From Halovenus sp037080055 (GTDB lineage Archaea; Halobacteriota; Halobacteria; Halobacteriales; Haloarculaceae): a DNA stretch of 64,000 nt. The first letter of the stretch is position 1. Each line of letters begins with the position of its first letter. The DNA lies in contig NZ_JBAOJI010000002.1 of assembly GCF_037080055.1 (NCBI RefSeq), positions 496,001-560,000 of the forward strand. Direction: 5' to 3'. The translations under genes were made by a program, and so were the position numbers. Under the pieces are notes generated by a model. That model worked only from the letters and a program-made list of their open reading frames with translations, made no database searches and was not told where the DNA came from. Shown in pieces: positions 43,062 to 52,608 of this stretch.

Positions 43062-44627
43062 TCAGTCTTGAGCCCGTTGTTTCTCTGTGTCCGATTCTGT
43101 CTCCGCTGACTCTATTGATTTTTCGCCTTGCTCCGGCGATGGTTCAGTGGGCGAGGTCGATGTTTTTGACTCGGTTTTTTCAGCATCTACTACTGGTTCG
43201 CTGCGAAAAGCCACCTTCATTGCATCCACCCCAACCAGCCACAACTGCCTGATTACGATCTTCAGATCAAACCAAAAAGACTGCTGGCGAATATACAAGA
43301 GATCATACCGGAGCTTTTCTTCCGGTTCAGCCCCCGTCGCCTCGTTAATCTGCGCCAGTCCGGTCAACCCCGGCCGGACGAACCAGCGTCGCCGCCAGTT
43401 CCCGACACCCTGCTCAATATTAGTGTCGAGTTGCGGACGCTCGGGTCGTGGTCCGACCACGCTCATATCTCCGACGATGATCGACCAGAGTTGTGGGATT
43501 TCGTCGAGATGAGTCTTCCGAAGGATTCGACCGACTCGCGTTACCCGTGGATCAACACCGCCTTTGTCTTCCTCACTCAGCTTCGCACCACTCTCTGATT
43601 CTGCATCAGGGATCATACTCCGGAACTTCGAGACAGTGAAGGTATCGCCAAACGCCGCCGTCCGCTCATGACTGTACAAGATAGGTCCACCATCATCCAA
43701 TTTGATTGCCAGACAGATGAGCAAGATCACCGGCGACAGCACGAGCAACGCCGTCCCTGCGAATGCGATATCAAAGAGCCGTTTTGCCACGTGCGTCTGC
43801 CAGTCCCACGGTTCGAGGTCCACAGATAGGAGAGACTCCCCAGTAAAGTCGTCAGTCAACACGTGATCCGCGTGGTCCTGATGCACCAGCGCGTTCACGC
43901 CATGCTCGTAACATACCTCTAACGTCCCGAAAAATTCCTCGCGATCCGTCGCGGCAAACCCCAACAACACAGTATCTACGTCCTGCTCGACGATCACCTC
44001 CTCCAATCGTGCTAACCCACCCAAACACGGCAACTCATCCAACCGAGTAACCGACAACCCCCCATCGGTCACACTCACTTGCTCCGGCTCAACACCATCA
44101 GGCGCGTACGCGGAGGGCGGCGAGACATAGCCCAACACCGGCAACGCAGATGCCGACAGTAGCGATTCCATCGCGTCGGGATCATCGCCAACAATAATCG
44201 CCCGCGAGGTCGATTGTTCGGGTCGGCGAATCATAACCATGTACAGGGGCAACCACACGAACAGCACCGCCGTCGTCAGCATGAGCGTCGTCCGCGGCAA
44301 GCGATAGGTGTAGTTGAAATACCCCAGCGCGGCCAGTCCGACCATCGCTAACAGCACTCGCTTTTGAGTCACCAACAGTGTGTCCAGAATCCGCCGCGGT
44401 CGGGGCTTGAACAGCGGCCACATACTCGCCAGCACCACGACGAGCGCGGTCGCCGCTGCAAGCGTTACGTCACCGTTCGTCAGTACCTCCGGGGCCGGAC
44501 GCCCGAGATACGGCACCTGCGCGAACGTCTCGTGAACTGGCTGGAGATTCGTGAGGAAAATCGCGATGAGAGTGAGGGCCGCAGTTCCGAGGATACTCGT
44601 TAGCCGATACTGCCACCCCCGATCCAT
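43062..44627 (-). CDS. polyprenyl glycosylphosphotransferase (WbaP/ExoY-like)
   Basis: 521 residues. N-terminal membrane spans (e.g., LAAATALVVVLASMWPLF, TLMLTTAVLFVWLPLYMV), a NAD-fold-like middle domain (SRAIIVGDDPDAMESLLSAS), another span (AFAGTALLVLSPVILLICLA), then the bacterial-sugar-transferase domain with KFRSMIPDAESE, RVTRVGRILRKTHLDEIPQL, DMSVVGPRPERP and RPGLTGLAQI. It loads the first sugar phosphate on the dolichyl/polyprenyl carrier. The tail is acidic/Ser-rich (about 480-521). Start ATG 44627 is preferred over a TTG 12 bp upstream. Confidence 0.9.
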   Translation of the reverse strand: MDRGWQYRLTSILGTAALTLIAIFLTNLQPVHETFAQVPYLGRPAPEVLTNGDVTLAAATALVVVLASMWPLFKPRPRRILDTLLVTQKRVLLAMVGLAALGYFNYTYRLPRTTLMLTTAVLFVWLPLYMVMIRRPEQSTSRAIIVGDDPDAMESLLSASALPVLGYVSPPSAYAPDGVEPEQVSVTDGGLSVTRLDELPCLGGLARLEEVIVEQDVDTVLLGFAATDREEFFGTLEVCYEHGVNALVHQDHADHVLTDDFTGESLLSVDLEPWDWQTHVAKRLFDIAFAGTALLVLSPVILLICLAIKLDDGGPILYSHERTAAFGDTFTVSKFRSMIPDAESESGAKLSEEDKGGVDPRVTRVGRILRKTHLDEIPQLWSIIVGDMSVVGPRPERPQLDTNIEQGVGNWRRRWFVRPGLTGLAQINEATGAEPEEKLRYDLLYIRQQSFWFDLKIVIRQLWLVGVDAMKVAFRSEPVVDAEKTESKTSTSPTEPSPEQGEKSIESAETESDTEKQRAQD

Positions 44628-44949
44628 TACCAGAACCAATTGTCAGCAGCGATATAAAGTCTGCGAAGAGTTCGGATCTGGACCGCTCACCGCTGTCATT
44701 GGCTGTTTTGTTGTATCCACGATCACAATATTCGCCCGGAGCGTCACTCTACCGTAATCTAGTTCGTCGACGACGGCTGACAAACTTCCGGTGATCTGAA
44801 ACCGTGATCAGAACAGATGAAACGTCTGAACTGGCAAAATTTGGTCACAACGGTCGTCTCGAGAAACACCGGCTTTGGAGACTCGCTGCCCATTCGGCGA
44901 GCGCAGATACGAGCGTTTTTATACGAACAGGAAAGCACTTTCGGCTGAC
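44628..44949. other. divergent intergenic region
   Basis: 322 bp between the divergently transcribed glycosylphosphotransferase and secreted-protein genes. No gene or motif of note seen; it should hold both promoters. Confidence 0.45.
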
Positions 44950-46755
44950 ATGATTGATCGGATCGTCGGCGCGTTCCTCGCCACTTGTCTCTTCGTCAGC
45001 CTCTGCGGTCTGATTACACCGGTCGCCGGGGCCCCGATGCAGGATGGACAACTCGAAGACGACGCTGAGAGTGTTGTTCCTGCCGTCGAGGAGCGAAACC
45101 GCTCCGCGGACCGTCCGTTCGCCGAGGCAGGGCTCGACCGGACCGTGTCCGTCGGGGAGACAGTCTACCTCGATGCGTACGGTTCCCGCGCCGCAGCGGG
45201 AACGCTCACCGCCTACGAGTGGCGTATCGAGCGCCCGGATGGGACGACTACTACGCCGGCCTGTTCTACCTGCGAACTCACGCAATTCCGCCCGACGGAA
45301 CCCGGCCAGTACAACGTCACCGTCACCGTTGAGGACGAGGCCGGCCGAATCGCTTCGGATACGCTGTACGTGACCGTTCTCGATCAGCCGGCTCCGAACG
45401 CGACCCTCTCTGGACCAGACGAGATAAACCTGAACGACACTGCTCGAATCGACCTGAATGCGTCTGCATCGGCCGGCGAACTCGCTGCCGTCGAGTGGTA
45501 CGTCGACGGAGACTATCGCGAGGGGCAATTTCTGGAGACGGACTCTTTCGAGGATACACTCGAGTTCTCGCCTGACACTGTGGGCAAACACACCATCTCG
45601 GCGGTGGTTCGAAACGACAACGGGACTGCCCGGCGAGTGAGGCACGAACTCGTTGCCAGAGAGATCGCTTCCTTCGAGGTCGAGATCACCGACGCGGCTG
45701 AGACCGTCGAAGCGGGACAGTACTGGGCGCCGGAATTCGAGGTGACGAACACTGACTCCATCACCGACACACAGGAGATCTCACTGAGCATCTCCGGCGG
45801 CCCATCGACCGTTGACTCGGAGACGATCACGCTCGATCCCGGTGAAACACAGACTTTCGATGACTCGATCTGGGGGCCGCCAATGCTCGCCTGGTTCACC
45901 TCCGAGTCGGACGATGGCCCGTTCACCGCAACTGTCGCGTCCGAGACCAGTAATGACACTACTACTGCCGAGGTGCTTCAGCCAGCCTACTTCGATATCG
46001 AAATTATCGACACAGAGGTCTTTACCATCAGAACTCCCAGCGGCGAGTCAGAATCACTCTCGATCGACCTTCGTGTGACAAACACTGGCGAGCAAACAAA
46101 GAGAGGAAACCCCCTGTACACATTCGATCCCGACGAAACTCTGGCGTGGGAGCACACTGCGGCAGGATATATTACCCTCGATCCGGGTGAATCTAGAACC
46201 ATCGACTTCAGTTCTGGCCTGTACGAACCATCGGACGACACACTGTATACCCGCACTGAAGACGACCGCGAAACGCAGCGAATCGGCGGCAGTGGTGGTG
46301 GCGGCAATGGTGGTGATTCGTCCAGCAGCAGTAGCGGATGCGATGCCCCGGATAACTGCATCGTCTACGAAGTCTCGGTCGAAAACACCGACATGCTTTC
46401 CGGCGAATACCGCAACTTCGGGCGGGTGACTATCGCTAAAAGCCCAGAAGAAGCGTACTCGCAAACCGAGTGGATCACGATGTCCGATGAAGACCATCCG
46501 TATGCCGCCTCACCAGATCACATGACTGGCTCGTCTCCGGGTTCTACCGTCGGGGCGGAGGACAAGGGCGATGTCAAGACAAGTGGGAATTTTGTCTCAG
46601 GTTACGAGGCGGACTCGGGCACGCTTGGCGAAGCATGGATCAATATCGGCGACAATATCGGCGGTTCTGGTGTCGTGAAGCTACAGATCACCCGCGGCGG
46701 AGACGGTGATGGCGGTGGCGGGGGTGGTGGAGGTGGTGAAAAACCAGGCGGTTAA
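44950..46755 (+). CDS. secreted surface protein with PKD/CARDB-like repeats
   Basis: 601 residues. Signal peptide in residues 1-30 (IVGAFLATCLFVSLCGLITP). Beta-sandwich domains: a PKD-like block (VSVGETVYLDAYGSRAAAGT to TVTVEDEAGRIASDTLYV), a second Ig-like block, and CARDB-like repeats with LDPGETQTF and LDPGESRTI. A Gly/Ser-rich linker (about 443-460) separates a C-terminal domain that ends in a poly-Gly stretch (GGGGGGGGGEKPGG). No C-terminal membrane anchor or PGF motif. Probably exported by Sec. ATG 44950 fits the signal peptide; upstream in-frame residues (25) would precede it. Confidence 0.75.
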   Translation: MIDRIVGAFLATCLFVSLCGLITPVAGAPMQDGQLEDDAESVVPAVEERNRSADRPFAEAGLDRTVSVGETVYLDAYGSRAAAGTLTAYEWRIERPDGTTTTPACSTCELTQFRPTEPGQYNVTVTVEDEAGRIASDTLYVTVLDQPAPNATLSGPDEINLNDTARIDLNASASAGELAAVEWYVDGDYREGQFLETDSFEDTLEFSPDTVGKHTISAVVRNDNGTARRVRHELVAREIASFEVEITDAAETVEAGQYWAPEFEVTNTDSITDTQEISLSISGGPSTVDSETITLDPGETQTFDDSIWGPPMLAWFTSESDDGPFTATVASETSNDTTTAEVLQPAYFDIEIIDTEVFTIRTPSGESESLSIDLRVTNTGEQTKRGNPLYTFDPDETLAWEHTAAGYITLDPGESRTIDFSSGLYEPSDDTLYTRTEDDRETQRIGGSGGGGNGGDSSSSSSGCDAPDNCIVYEVSVENTDMLSGEYRNFGRVTIAKSPEEAYSQTEWITMSDEDHPYAASPDHMTGSSPGSTVGAEDKGDVKTSGNFVSGYEADSGTLGEAWINIGDNIGGSGVVKLQITRGGDGDGGGGGGGGGEKPGG

Positions 46756-46773
46756 TGTGAGAAAATCACTCAG

Positions 46774-47988
46774 CTAGCTCGGGAGATCATCTAACGGGAA
46801 ATCTTCTGGAATCGCCACAATTTCTTCACTCTCATGGTTGTACACCCACGCTTCATCTTTCGTTATACGACTATCTTCCCACTTAGATAATTCTAATTCT
46901 ACGTACCTGATATAGCCTGTTTCTGGCTCAGTGTATACTCGAATTGGCCCCCGGTTGTCAAATGGCATTGCTCCTGCCAAGATCTGGTACTCATAAAGTG
47001 GATCCCCATCCTTGGGGTCCGTAACCTCACCAAGATATATTCTCTTCTCAACACCACCGATCCCATGTCTTATGACGTACGTACTCGTTGTTTCGTTCGA
47101 CTCGAAGTGACCTACATACTCTACCCACTCGCCCTGTCCAAAAGTGGTGTATGACTTGTTATTCCGAGCCAAATAGAGATTCTTATATCGCTCTTGGGCC
47201 GCCGGGTCATCCCAACTTGAAAATGCATTTCCTTCGGAGTCAATTGCTTGATATCCATCCTCAAGAACACTCCCGTCTTCATACGCTACTGTCCAATTTG
47301 ACTCATAAGAGTATGCCCCCTCGAATTCGTGGCCGACTTCGATTTCTCGCTGAACCGTCTCGTTGGGCCCAGGCGTCACGGACAGTGTCTCTGGAGGTGC
47401 TCGCTCAGATTCGACACTCAGTTCGTAGGTGTGGCCGGGCGGTAGCTCCTCGAAAGTAAATTCGCTCCCGTTCTCGAAATCGTGGAGTTCGACGAACCGC
47501 CCCGACGAACGATTGTACAACCCAACGGCACCCTTCTCTGCCGGCCCGAGATCGCTCACGTTCACTGACCCACTGATCGTCGCGTACTGCGGGCCGGGTT
47601 GTTTAGTGTCGTTCGCTGCACCGCCGTTGGAGTCATCCTCGCTACCCGAATCTTCGGTTCCGTTCTCGTCGGAACCGTCATCGACTGGCCGAGGATCCTG
47701 ATCCGGCGCAGGGTCGGTACCATTCACTTCTCCGTCGTCGGTGCCATCGTCGAGTACGCCACCGCCGACGACGAGAAATACGGCCGCACCAACCACCACG
47801 AGACCGACCACGATGAGTGCGTACAGGCCGACACCGCCGCGGTCGTCTTTCTGCACTCGTCCAGCGTCGCTCACTGGATAGCAACGCCGGGACACACTGC
47901 CGAAGAAACCGAACAGGGCCGCGATGTACTGCACAGCCAATACACCAACCGAAGTAGTACAATCAGCAAGCAGAGAGTTCTTCGTCAT
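46774..47988 (-). CDS. membrane-anchored lipoprotein-like or surface protein, unknown
   Basis: About 404 residues. A hydrophobic segment (GVGLYALIVVGLVVVGAAVF, about residues 53-72) is followed by an Asp/Glu/Gly-rich linker (about 80-130) and an extracellular domain with a carboxypeptidase-regulatory-like fold at about 137-215 (YATISGSVNVSDLG to YELSVESE). An in-frame GTG at 47874 starting VSDAGRVQKDDRGG gives a more typical haloarchaeal N-terminus. However, a TATAATGA element about 24 bp before 47988 supports the longer form. Function unknown. Confidence 0.7.
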   Translation of the reverse strand: MTKNSLLADCTTSVGVLAVQYIAALFGFFGSVSRRCYPVSDAGRVQKDDRGGVGLYALIVVGLVVVGAAVFLVVGGGVLDDGTDDGEVNGTDPAPDQDPRPVDDGSDENGTEDSGSEDDSNGGAANDTKQPGPQYATISGSVNVSDLGPAEKGAVGLYNRSSGRFVELHDFENGSEFTFEELPPGHTYELSVESERAPPETLSVTPGPNETVQREIEVGHEFEGAYSYESNWTVAYEDGSVLEDGYQAIDSEGNAFSSWDDPAAQERYKNLYLARNNKSYTTFGQGEWVEYVGHFESNETTSTYVIRHGIGGVEKRIYLGEVTDPKDGDPLYEYQILAGAMPFDNRGPIRVYTEPETGYIRYVELELSKWEDSRITKDEAWVYNHESEEIVAIPEDFPLDDLPS

Positions 47989-48157
47989 TAAGTCAAACGA
48001 GTATCATTATAGCTGACGTATAAGTGTTCCTAACCTACTGTTTCGCATCACCTCGTTCAGTTGTATCGATCTGGGCGTTCTAGACAGCGCCGTGTTACTT
48101 CCCTCGAACCGATTTCATGTGAGAAGTCTTTTGATCTCGATACTCGACTACTCACGT

Positions 48158-49078
48158 ATGGAAAACGAGCGCGTCCTCGTGACTGGCGGCGCAGGATTCA
48201 TTGGCTCGAACCTCGCGAACACGCTCGCTGCCGACAACGACGTGATCGTCGTCGACGATCAGTATCTTGGCACACCGGAGAACCTCGACGACGCTGTCGA
48301 GTTCCACGATCGATCCGTCGTCGAAGAGAACCTCCCCACTGACGTTGATACTGTCTTCCACCTCGCAGCACTCTCCTCGTACGCGATGCACGAGGAAAAC
48401 CCACAGCGCGGTGCGCGCATCAATGTCGAGGGCTTCGCCAACGTCGTCGAGCAGGCCCGACAGGATGGCTGTGAGACCGTCGTCTACGCCTCGACCTCTT
48501 CGATCTACGGCAGCCAGACGACCCCCTCACCGGAGGATATGGACGTCCACGTCAACACGGGCTACGAGGCCTCGAAGATGGCCCGCGAAAAGTACGCCGA
48601 GTACTTCTCGAATCACTACGACATGTCGATGGCCGGTCTACGCTTTTTCTCGGTCTATCAGGGCTACGGCGGCGCAGAGGAGCACAAAGGCGAATACGCA
48701 AACGTCATCGCCCAGTTCGCCGACGATATCGCCAACGGCGAGGCTCCGGTCCTGTACGGCGACGGCGAGCAGACGCGGGATTTCACCCACGTCAGCGATA
48801 TCGTCCGTGGCACAGTGCTGGCGGCTGAACACGAACTCGACGGCGTCTACAACCTCGGCACCGGCGACCGCTACTCGTTCAATACGGTCGTCGAGATGCT
48901 CAACGACGAACTCGGGACGGACATCGATCCGGAGTACGTCGAGAACCCCATCCCCGAAGATGTCTACGTCCACGACACCTGCGCCGACGCCTCGAAGATG
49001 CGCGAGGCCACGGGCTGGGAACCCGAGATTAGCTTCGAGGAAGGAATCGAGCGAGTCTGCTCAGTCTATCAGGAATAG
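48158..49078 (+). CDS. NAD-dependent epimerase/dehydratase
   Basis: 306 residues. GGAGFIGSN (about 10-18), HLAALSSYAMHE, ASTSSIYGS, the catalytic YEASK, YGDGEQTRDFTHVSDIVRG, and a C-terminal ATGWEPEISFEEG. UDP-glucose 4-epimerase-like. High GC, codon use unlike the AT-rich cluster to the left. ATG 48158 was chosen; the in-frame 22 codons before it are not family-like. It is divergent from the gene at 46774-47988. Confidence 0.87.
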   Translation: MENERVLVTGGAGFIGSNLANTLAADNDVIVVDDQYLGTPENLDDAVEFHDRSVVEENLPTDVDTVFHLAALSSYAMHEENPQRGARINVEGFANVVEQARQDGCETVVYASTSSIYGSQTTPSPEDMDVHVNTGYEASKMAREKYAEYFSNHYDMSMAGLRFFSVYQGYGGAEEHKGEYANVIAQFADDIANGEAPVLYGDGEQTRDFTHVSDIVRGTVLAAEHELDGVYNLGTGDRYSFNTVVEMLNDELGTDIDPEYVENPIPEDVYVHDTCADASKMREATGWEPEISFEEGIERVCSVYQE

Positions 49079-49184
49079 TATAAGTTGAGGATTTGCTCGT
49101 GTTCTCAGAACGTTGAGCGGCTGTTTCTTCGCAATTAGTTCACCGATAGACATATCTCATTGGCCTGCGTACCAATAGCTGTGG

Positions 49185-49523
49185 ATGGGTTCGCTGAGTG
49201 ATGACGATCTTGACAGCATACAAGAAGCGAGAAAGTACTCAGACGGGACTGTCGTCCGGGTGTTCTGCATGCGGACGGACAGCGATGCGTACCCGTCTGG
49301 GTGGGCGTACAAACTCCACTACGGCGCGACGGAGCCAGATCCTCCTCGAACGCTGGACGATGGGACGATCCGGAGGTACGACAACTCCCACGAAGATACA
49401 AAAGGACATGAACTACACGTCGCACCTGATCCCGTACCTGAAATCATCGAATTCCCCGGAATGGTGGAACTCTGGACTCGATTTTGGACCGAGATCCCAA
49501 AGACCGCCTTCGAGGTCGAGTGA
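49185..49523 (+). CDS. TumE-like toxin (DUF6516)
   Basis: 112 residues. TumE/DUF6516-like pattern: VVRVFCMRTDSDAYPSGWAY, KLHYG, IRRYDNSHEDTKGHELHVAP, EIIEFPGMVELWTRFWTEI. The family forms a toxin-antitoxin pair with an HTH of the HVO_A0114 type, which is exactly the next gene. ATG 49185 is used. The two start codons are 363 bp apart on the same strand. RNA-targeting activity is a family inference. Confidence 0.75.
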   Translation: MGSLSDDDLDSIQEARKYSDGTVVRVFCMRTDSDAYPSGWAYKLHYGATEPDPPRTLDDGTIRRYDNSHEDTKGHELHVAPDPVPEIIEFPGMVELWTRFWTEIPKTAFEVE

Positions 49524-49547
49524 AGCGACGACACCACGGTGATACAC

Positions 49548-49997
49548 ATGAATGATACCACGCCGCCGCTACATCCGATGGAGCGCGAACAACTCCGGAC
49601 CGAATCAACCCTCGTCGTGACAGTACTGTCATCCAGCGAATTTCACGACGACGTTACCGACAACATCGAGACACTCGAAGGAGGTGCTGCGACCGAGTCT
49701 CCGCCGAGACTCTCGTTTACGAGCTACGACGATCTCATGGACACGCTGACGCCACGGGTCTTGGATCTCATCGAGGCGATCCGCAAAGAAGAACCGTCGA
49801 GTATCAACGAAACTGCCCGGGTTGTCGGCCGTGACGTAAAGAACGTCCACGAGGAACTCAGTCAGCTCGCACAGTTGGGTATCATCTTCTTCGAGGAGGA
49901 TGGGCAGAGTAAGCGTCCGGTGGTCTGGTTCGACGAACTCGTAATCAATCTCCCGTTCGACCCACAAACAGACGAGTCGGCAGCGACAGCGCCGTAA
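49548..49997 (+). CDS. HVO_A0114-family HTH, TumA-like antitoxin
   Basis: 149 residues. A winged-helix block with RLSFTSYDDLMDTLTPRVLD, EEPSSINETARVVGRDVKNV, HEELSQLAQLGIIFFEED and RPVVWFDELVINLPF, the HVO_A0114 pattern. GGTGAT lies about 7 bases before ATG 49548; an in-frame GTG three codons upstream is less likely. Paired with the TumE-like gene upstream, it should bind the promoter and neutralise the toxin. Confidence 0.8.
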   Translation: MNDTTPPLHPMEREQLRTESTLVVTVLSSSEFHDDVTDNIETLEGGAATESPPRLSFTSYDDLMDTLTPRVLDLIEAIRKEEPSSINETARVVGRDVKNVHEELSQLAQLGIIFFEEDGQSKRPVVWFDELVINLPFDPQTDESAATAP

Positions 49998-50021
49998 ACG
50001 CGACAGAATCGTCCGTAAAAC

Positions 50022-50516
50022 TCAGTCCGAAATAACTCTCCGATCCAGAAGAAACACGACCAGCCCGAACACGACGGCGATGCCGAGCACCCACCGATCT
50101 GAGGAGACGTACAAGCCCGGCGTCGGCGGCCGCCACCACGACAGCGGATACAGGGGTGTGCTTCCCGCCCCGTCGGCCCACCCTTTGACGCCGTCGACGA
50201 GGAGGTGTGAGATTCCCCCGGCAAACAGCAGTCCGAATCCGCGAACTCGTTCCTCTCGGGAGGCAAACAGCACGGCCCCCGCCGTTGCGAGCAGCACGAC
50301 GCCGCCCAGGGTCGATAATCCGCCCCAGTCGAACGGTACGCCGAGCATCTGTGACACCGTGTAATCATCGATGAGCAGATCCAGCCGGTTCAAATCGGGA
50401 AATAGCGAGCCGACGGCTCCCACTGCTACCCACTTGCGGTCGAGCCAGTCGACAGCCCACCCCACAATCGTGAATAATCCGAAGGCGAACAGGACGTGCG
50501 AGAGCAACTCAGCCAT
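50022..50516 (-). CDS. YdjM-type membrane-bound metal-dependent hydrolase-like protein
   Basis: 164 residues. Four to five membrane spans (LLSHVLFAFGLFTIVGWAV, GVVLLATAGAVLFA, VLGIAVVFGLVVFLL). Conserved-type residues H (SHVLFAFG), D (GSLFPDLNRLDLLID) and H (GISHLLVDGVKGWADG) are as in the YdjM/LexA-regulated membrane hydrolase family. Start 50516 overlaps the end of the upstream gene (50509) by 8 bp; the longer in-frame ORF is basic and rejected. Confidence 0.75.
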   Translation of the reverse strand: MAELLSHVLFAFGLFTIVGWAVDWLDRKWVAVGAVGSLFPDLNRLDLLIDDYTVSQMLGVPFDWGGLSTLGGVVLLATAGAVLFASREERVRGFGLLFAGGISHLLVDGVKGWADGAGSTPLYPLSWWRPPTPGLYVSSDRWVLGIAVVFGLVVFLLDRRVISD

Positions 50517-51039
50517 CGTGATCCCCCTCCGTACTGGTAGCCTCCCGCTCAGTCTTGGGCAAGTCACGTGAGACGAACCGCAACGCCCGCCAGTCAATTC
50601 TCCAGTATCGCAGGAATAACCCCGCTGCGAGCAGCCCGCCGAGCAGTGATGTCGCGAGTTTGTACTGGCTGTCGCCGGGCGTTTCGTTGACGACGACGAC
50701 AGACTCGGCCCGTTGTCTCGTTCCCTGTTCGGAGAGGCGTCCGTAGACCTGCACCACGCCACCGACTTCTACAGCAGTGTCTGTCCCCTGAACAGTCACC
50801 GTCCGAACGACGGTTTCGCTGTCGTCTTCGACAATCATCACGAACCCGTCAGTAGTCTGTTCCTCCACCTCGCCGAACAACAGGACGCGCTCGCCGTCCC
50901 AGCCGTCAGGGTCTTCCCCCAACTGATCCCCGGTCGGATGCGGCCAGTTCTGGTCGTACGACGCACCGAAGTGAATGCACAGTCCCAGCGTGAGGAATGC
51001 AAAGATTCCGATGAAAACGATCCGGTAGCGTCTCTCCAT
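50509..51039 (-). CDS. two-span membrane protein with OB-like domain, unknown
   Basis: 176 residues. N-terminal span (IVFIGIFAFLTLGLCIHFGA), a soluble beta domain with GERVLLFGEVEEQTTDGFVM and VGGVVQVYGRLSEQ (OB-fold-like), and a second span (LATSLLGGLLAAGLFLRYW) before a basic/charged tail. Similar proteins accompany YdjM-type hydrolases in haloarchaea, and the gene overlaps one here. Function unknown. Confidence 0.68.
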   Translation of the reverse strand: MERRYRIVFIGIFAFLTLGLCIHFGASYDQNWPHPTGDQLGEDPDGWDGERVLLFGEVEEQTTDGFVMIVEDDSETVVRTVTVQGTDTAVEVGGVVQVYGRLSEQGTRQRAESVVVVNETPGDSQYKLATSLLGGLLAAGLFLRYWRIDWRALRFVSRDLPKTEREATSTEGDHDG

Positions 51040-51147
51040 TCGTTTGTCTGCTCAATTCCGAGCGACTAATCGATTATGCTTGCCCGTTCGCAAGTTAACA
51101 ATTCGTTATAACAGGATTTTTGAAAACACCCAGACAACTGTGGAGCA

Positions 51148-52608
51148 ATGAGTGGATTAGGCGAAGACGAAGAGATGACGCTCCTCGACGACGAGGGCCG
51201 GCTGTTCGGACTGGTCAATATCGTCGATCTGCTAGTCATCCTGCTCGTTCTCGCGGTTATTGTCGCAGGTGCGGCATTGCTGCTCTCGGGATCATCGGAC
51301 GATACTGAGACTACAATGGAGACGCGTCACGTAACGATGGATCTCGGAACACAGCCAGATTTCATCGCTGAACAGATCACTGCTGGAGACACGTTCGAAC
51401 CACGGGGAAGCGATGAGCCGGCGACGATCACCGACGTCTATCGATACGACAACGGCGGAGGGACGAATGTCATCGTCCGTGCCACCATACGCGGGACCGT
51501 TTCTGCCTCGGAAAGTACGTCTGCTGACTCGTTCCAACTCGGTAATACTGAACTCCGTGTCGGACAGAGTGTTCCGCTCCAGACTGCGGAGTACAGCGTC
51601 AAGGGCAAACTCACACAGATCCAGCGCTCGGGCGAGGAACTGCCGACCCAGCAGACCGAGTTCACGATGGAGGCGACCGTCCCCGCCGGTACTGCCGACG
51701 AAGTGAGCATCGGCGACCAGTACCAGATCGCTGGAGAAACAGTCGCAGAGATCACCGCGCTCCAGCAGTTCCCGAATATGAACCGCAGTGCAAGGACGCT
51801 CCTCGTCGGCGTCTCAGCACAGACGATCGACCGTGGCGGGGTTCAGTTCAGCGGCTCATCGCTTCAGGTCGGAGAGACCGTTCTGTTCCGCAACAACAGT
51901 TACCAGCTGACCGGTAACGTCGCCAATCGCGAAACGAGTACGATCGAAACCACGGAACGGCCGTTCCTGCTCGAAACGACCGTGCCAACGAACATCGTGG
52001 GCGATATCGATACTGGTGATCAGTACCGACTCGGCGGTGAGACGCTGGTCCGTATCGAATCGACGACGATCTATGCGACGGACGAACCCGACCAGCGACG
52101 GGTGCTTCTCGGTGTCTCCGCAGTAACGCGGGACCGAGACGGAACAGTCCTGTTCGGCAATCAAGAACTGCGCCTCGGGCAATCGATCCCGATCCAAACA
52201 GCCGAATACGATCTCTCCGGAGAGATTATCCGCCGCGGCACGCTCGAACAGGCCGGTGAACCGGAGGCGATCACTGCAACGCTCACACTCAGAGACGTCC
52301 GCCCAGAGCTGTCATCTGCGATTACGGTTGGACAGACCGAACAGATCGGCGACGAAACCACCCTCGAAATCGTCTCGAAAACGACAGAGCCGACCGAAGT
52401 CCTCGTCGAAACCCAGGACGGAAACCTCTACCTCCGTGATCACCCACGGAATCTCGATGTCGAACTCGACACGGAACTGCGGGTTCAACGGCTCGACGAT
52501 GGCTCAATCCAGTTCCGCGGCGAACCGCTCCACACCGGCGATACGATCCCGATCGAACTCGGACAACTCCGGGTCACTGTCGAAGTCTCCGAACTTGACA
52601 CGAGATAA
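51148..52608 (+). CDS. DUF4330-like membrane protein with four internal repeats
   Basis: 486 residues. One N-terminal span (IVDLLVILLVLAVIVAGAAL, about 25-44). The rest is four repeats of about 100 residues: each has a GDxY(Q/R)-GET(V) block (IGDQYQIAGETVAEI; TGDQYRLGGETLVRI) and a LRVGQSVPLQTAEY/LRLGQSIPIQTAEY block. DUF4330-type architecture. It is translationally coupled to the next gene (52608; one base overlap). With UppP downstream, a cell-envelope role is likely. Confidence 0.75.
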   Translation: MSGLGEDEEMTLLDDEGRLFGLVNIVDLLVILLVLAVIVAGAALLLSGSSDDTETTMETRHVTMDLGTQPDFIAEQITAGDTFEPRGSDEPATITDVYRYDNGGGTNVIVRATIRGTVSASESTSADSFQLGNTELRVGQSVPLQTAEYSVKGKLTQIQRSGEELPTQQTEFTMEATVPAGTADEVSIGDQYQIAGETVAEITALQQFPNMNRSARTLLVGVSAQTIDRGGVQFSGSSLQVGETVLFRNNSYQLTGNVANRETSTIETTERPFLLETTVPTNIVGDIDTGDQYRLGGETLVRIESTTIYATDEPDQRRVLLGVSAVTRDRDGTVLFGNQELRLGQSIPIQTAEYDLSGEIIRRGTLEQAGEPEAITATLTLRDVRPELSSAITVGQTEQIGDETTLEIVSKTTEPTEVLVETQDGNLYLRDHPRNLDVELDTELRVQRLDDGSIQFRGEPLHTGDTIPIELGQLRVTVEVSELDTR

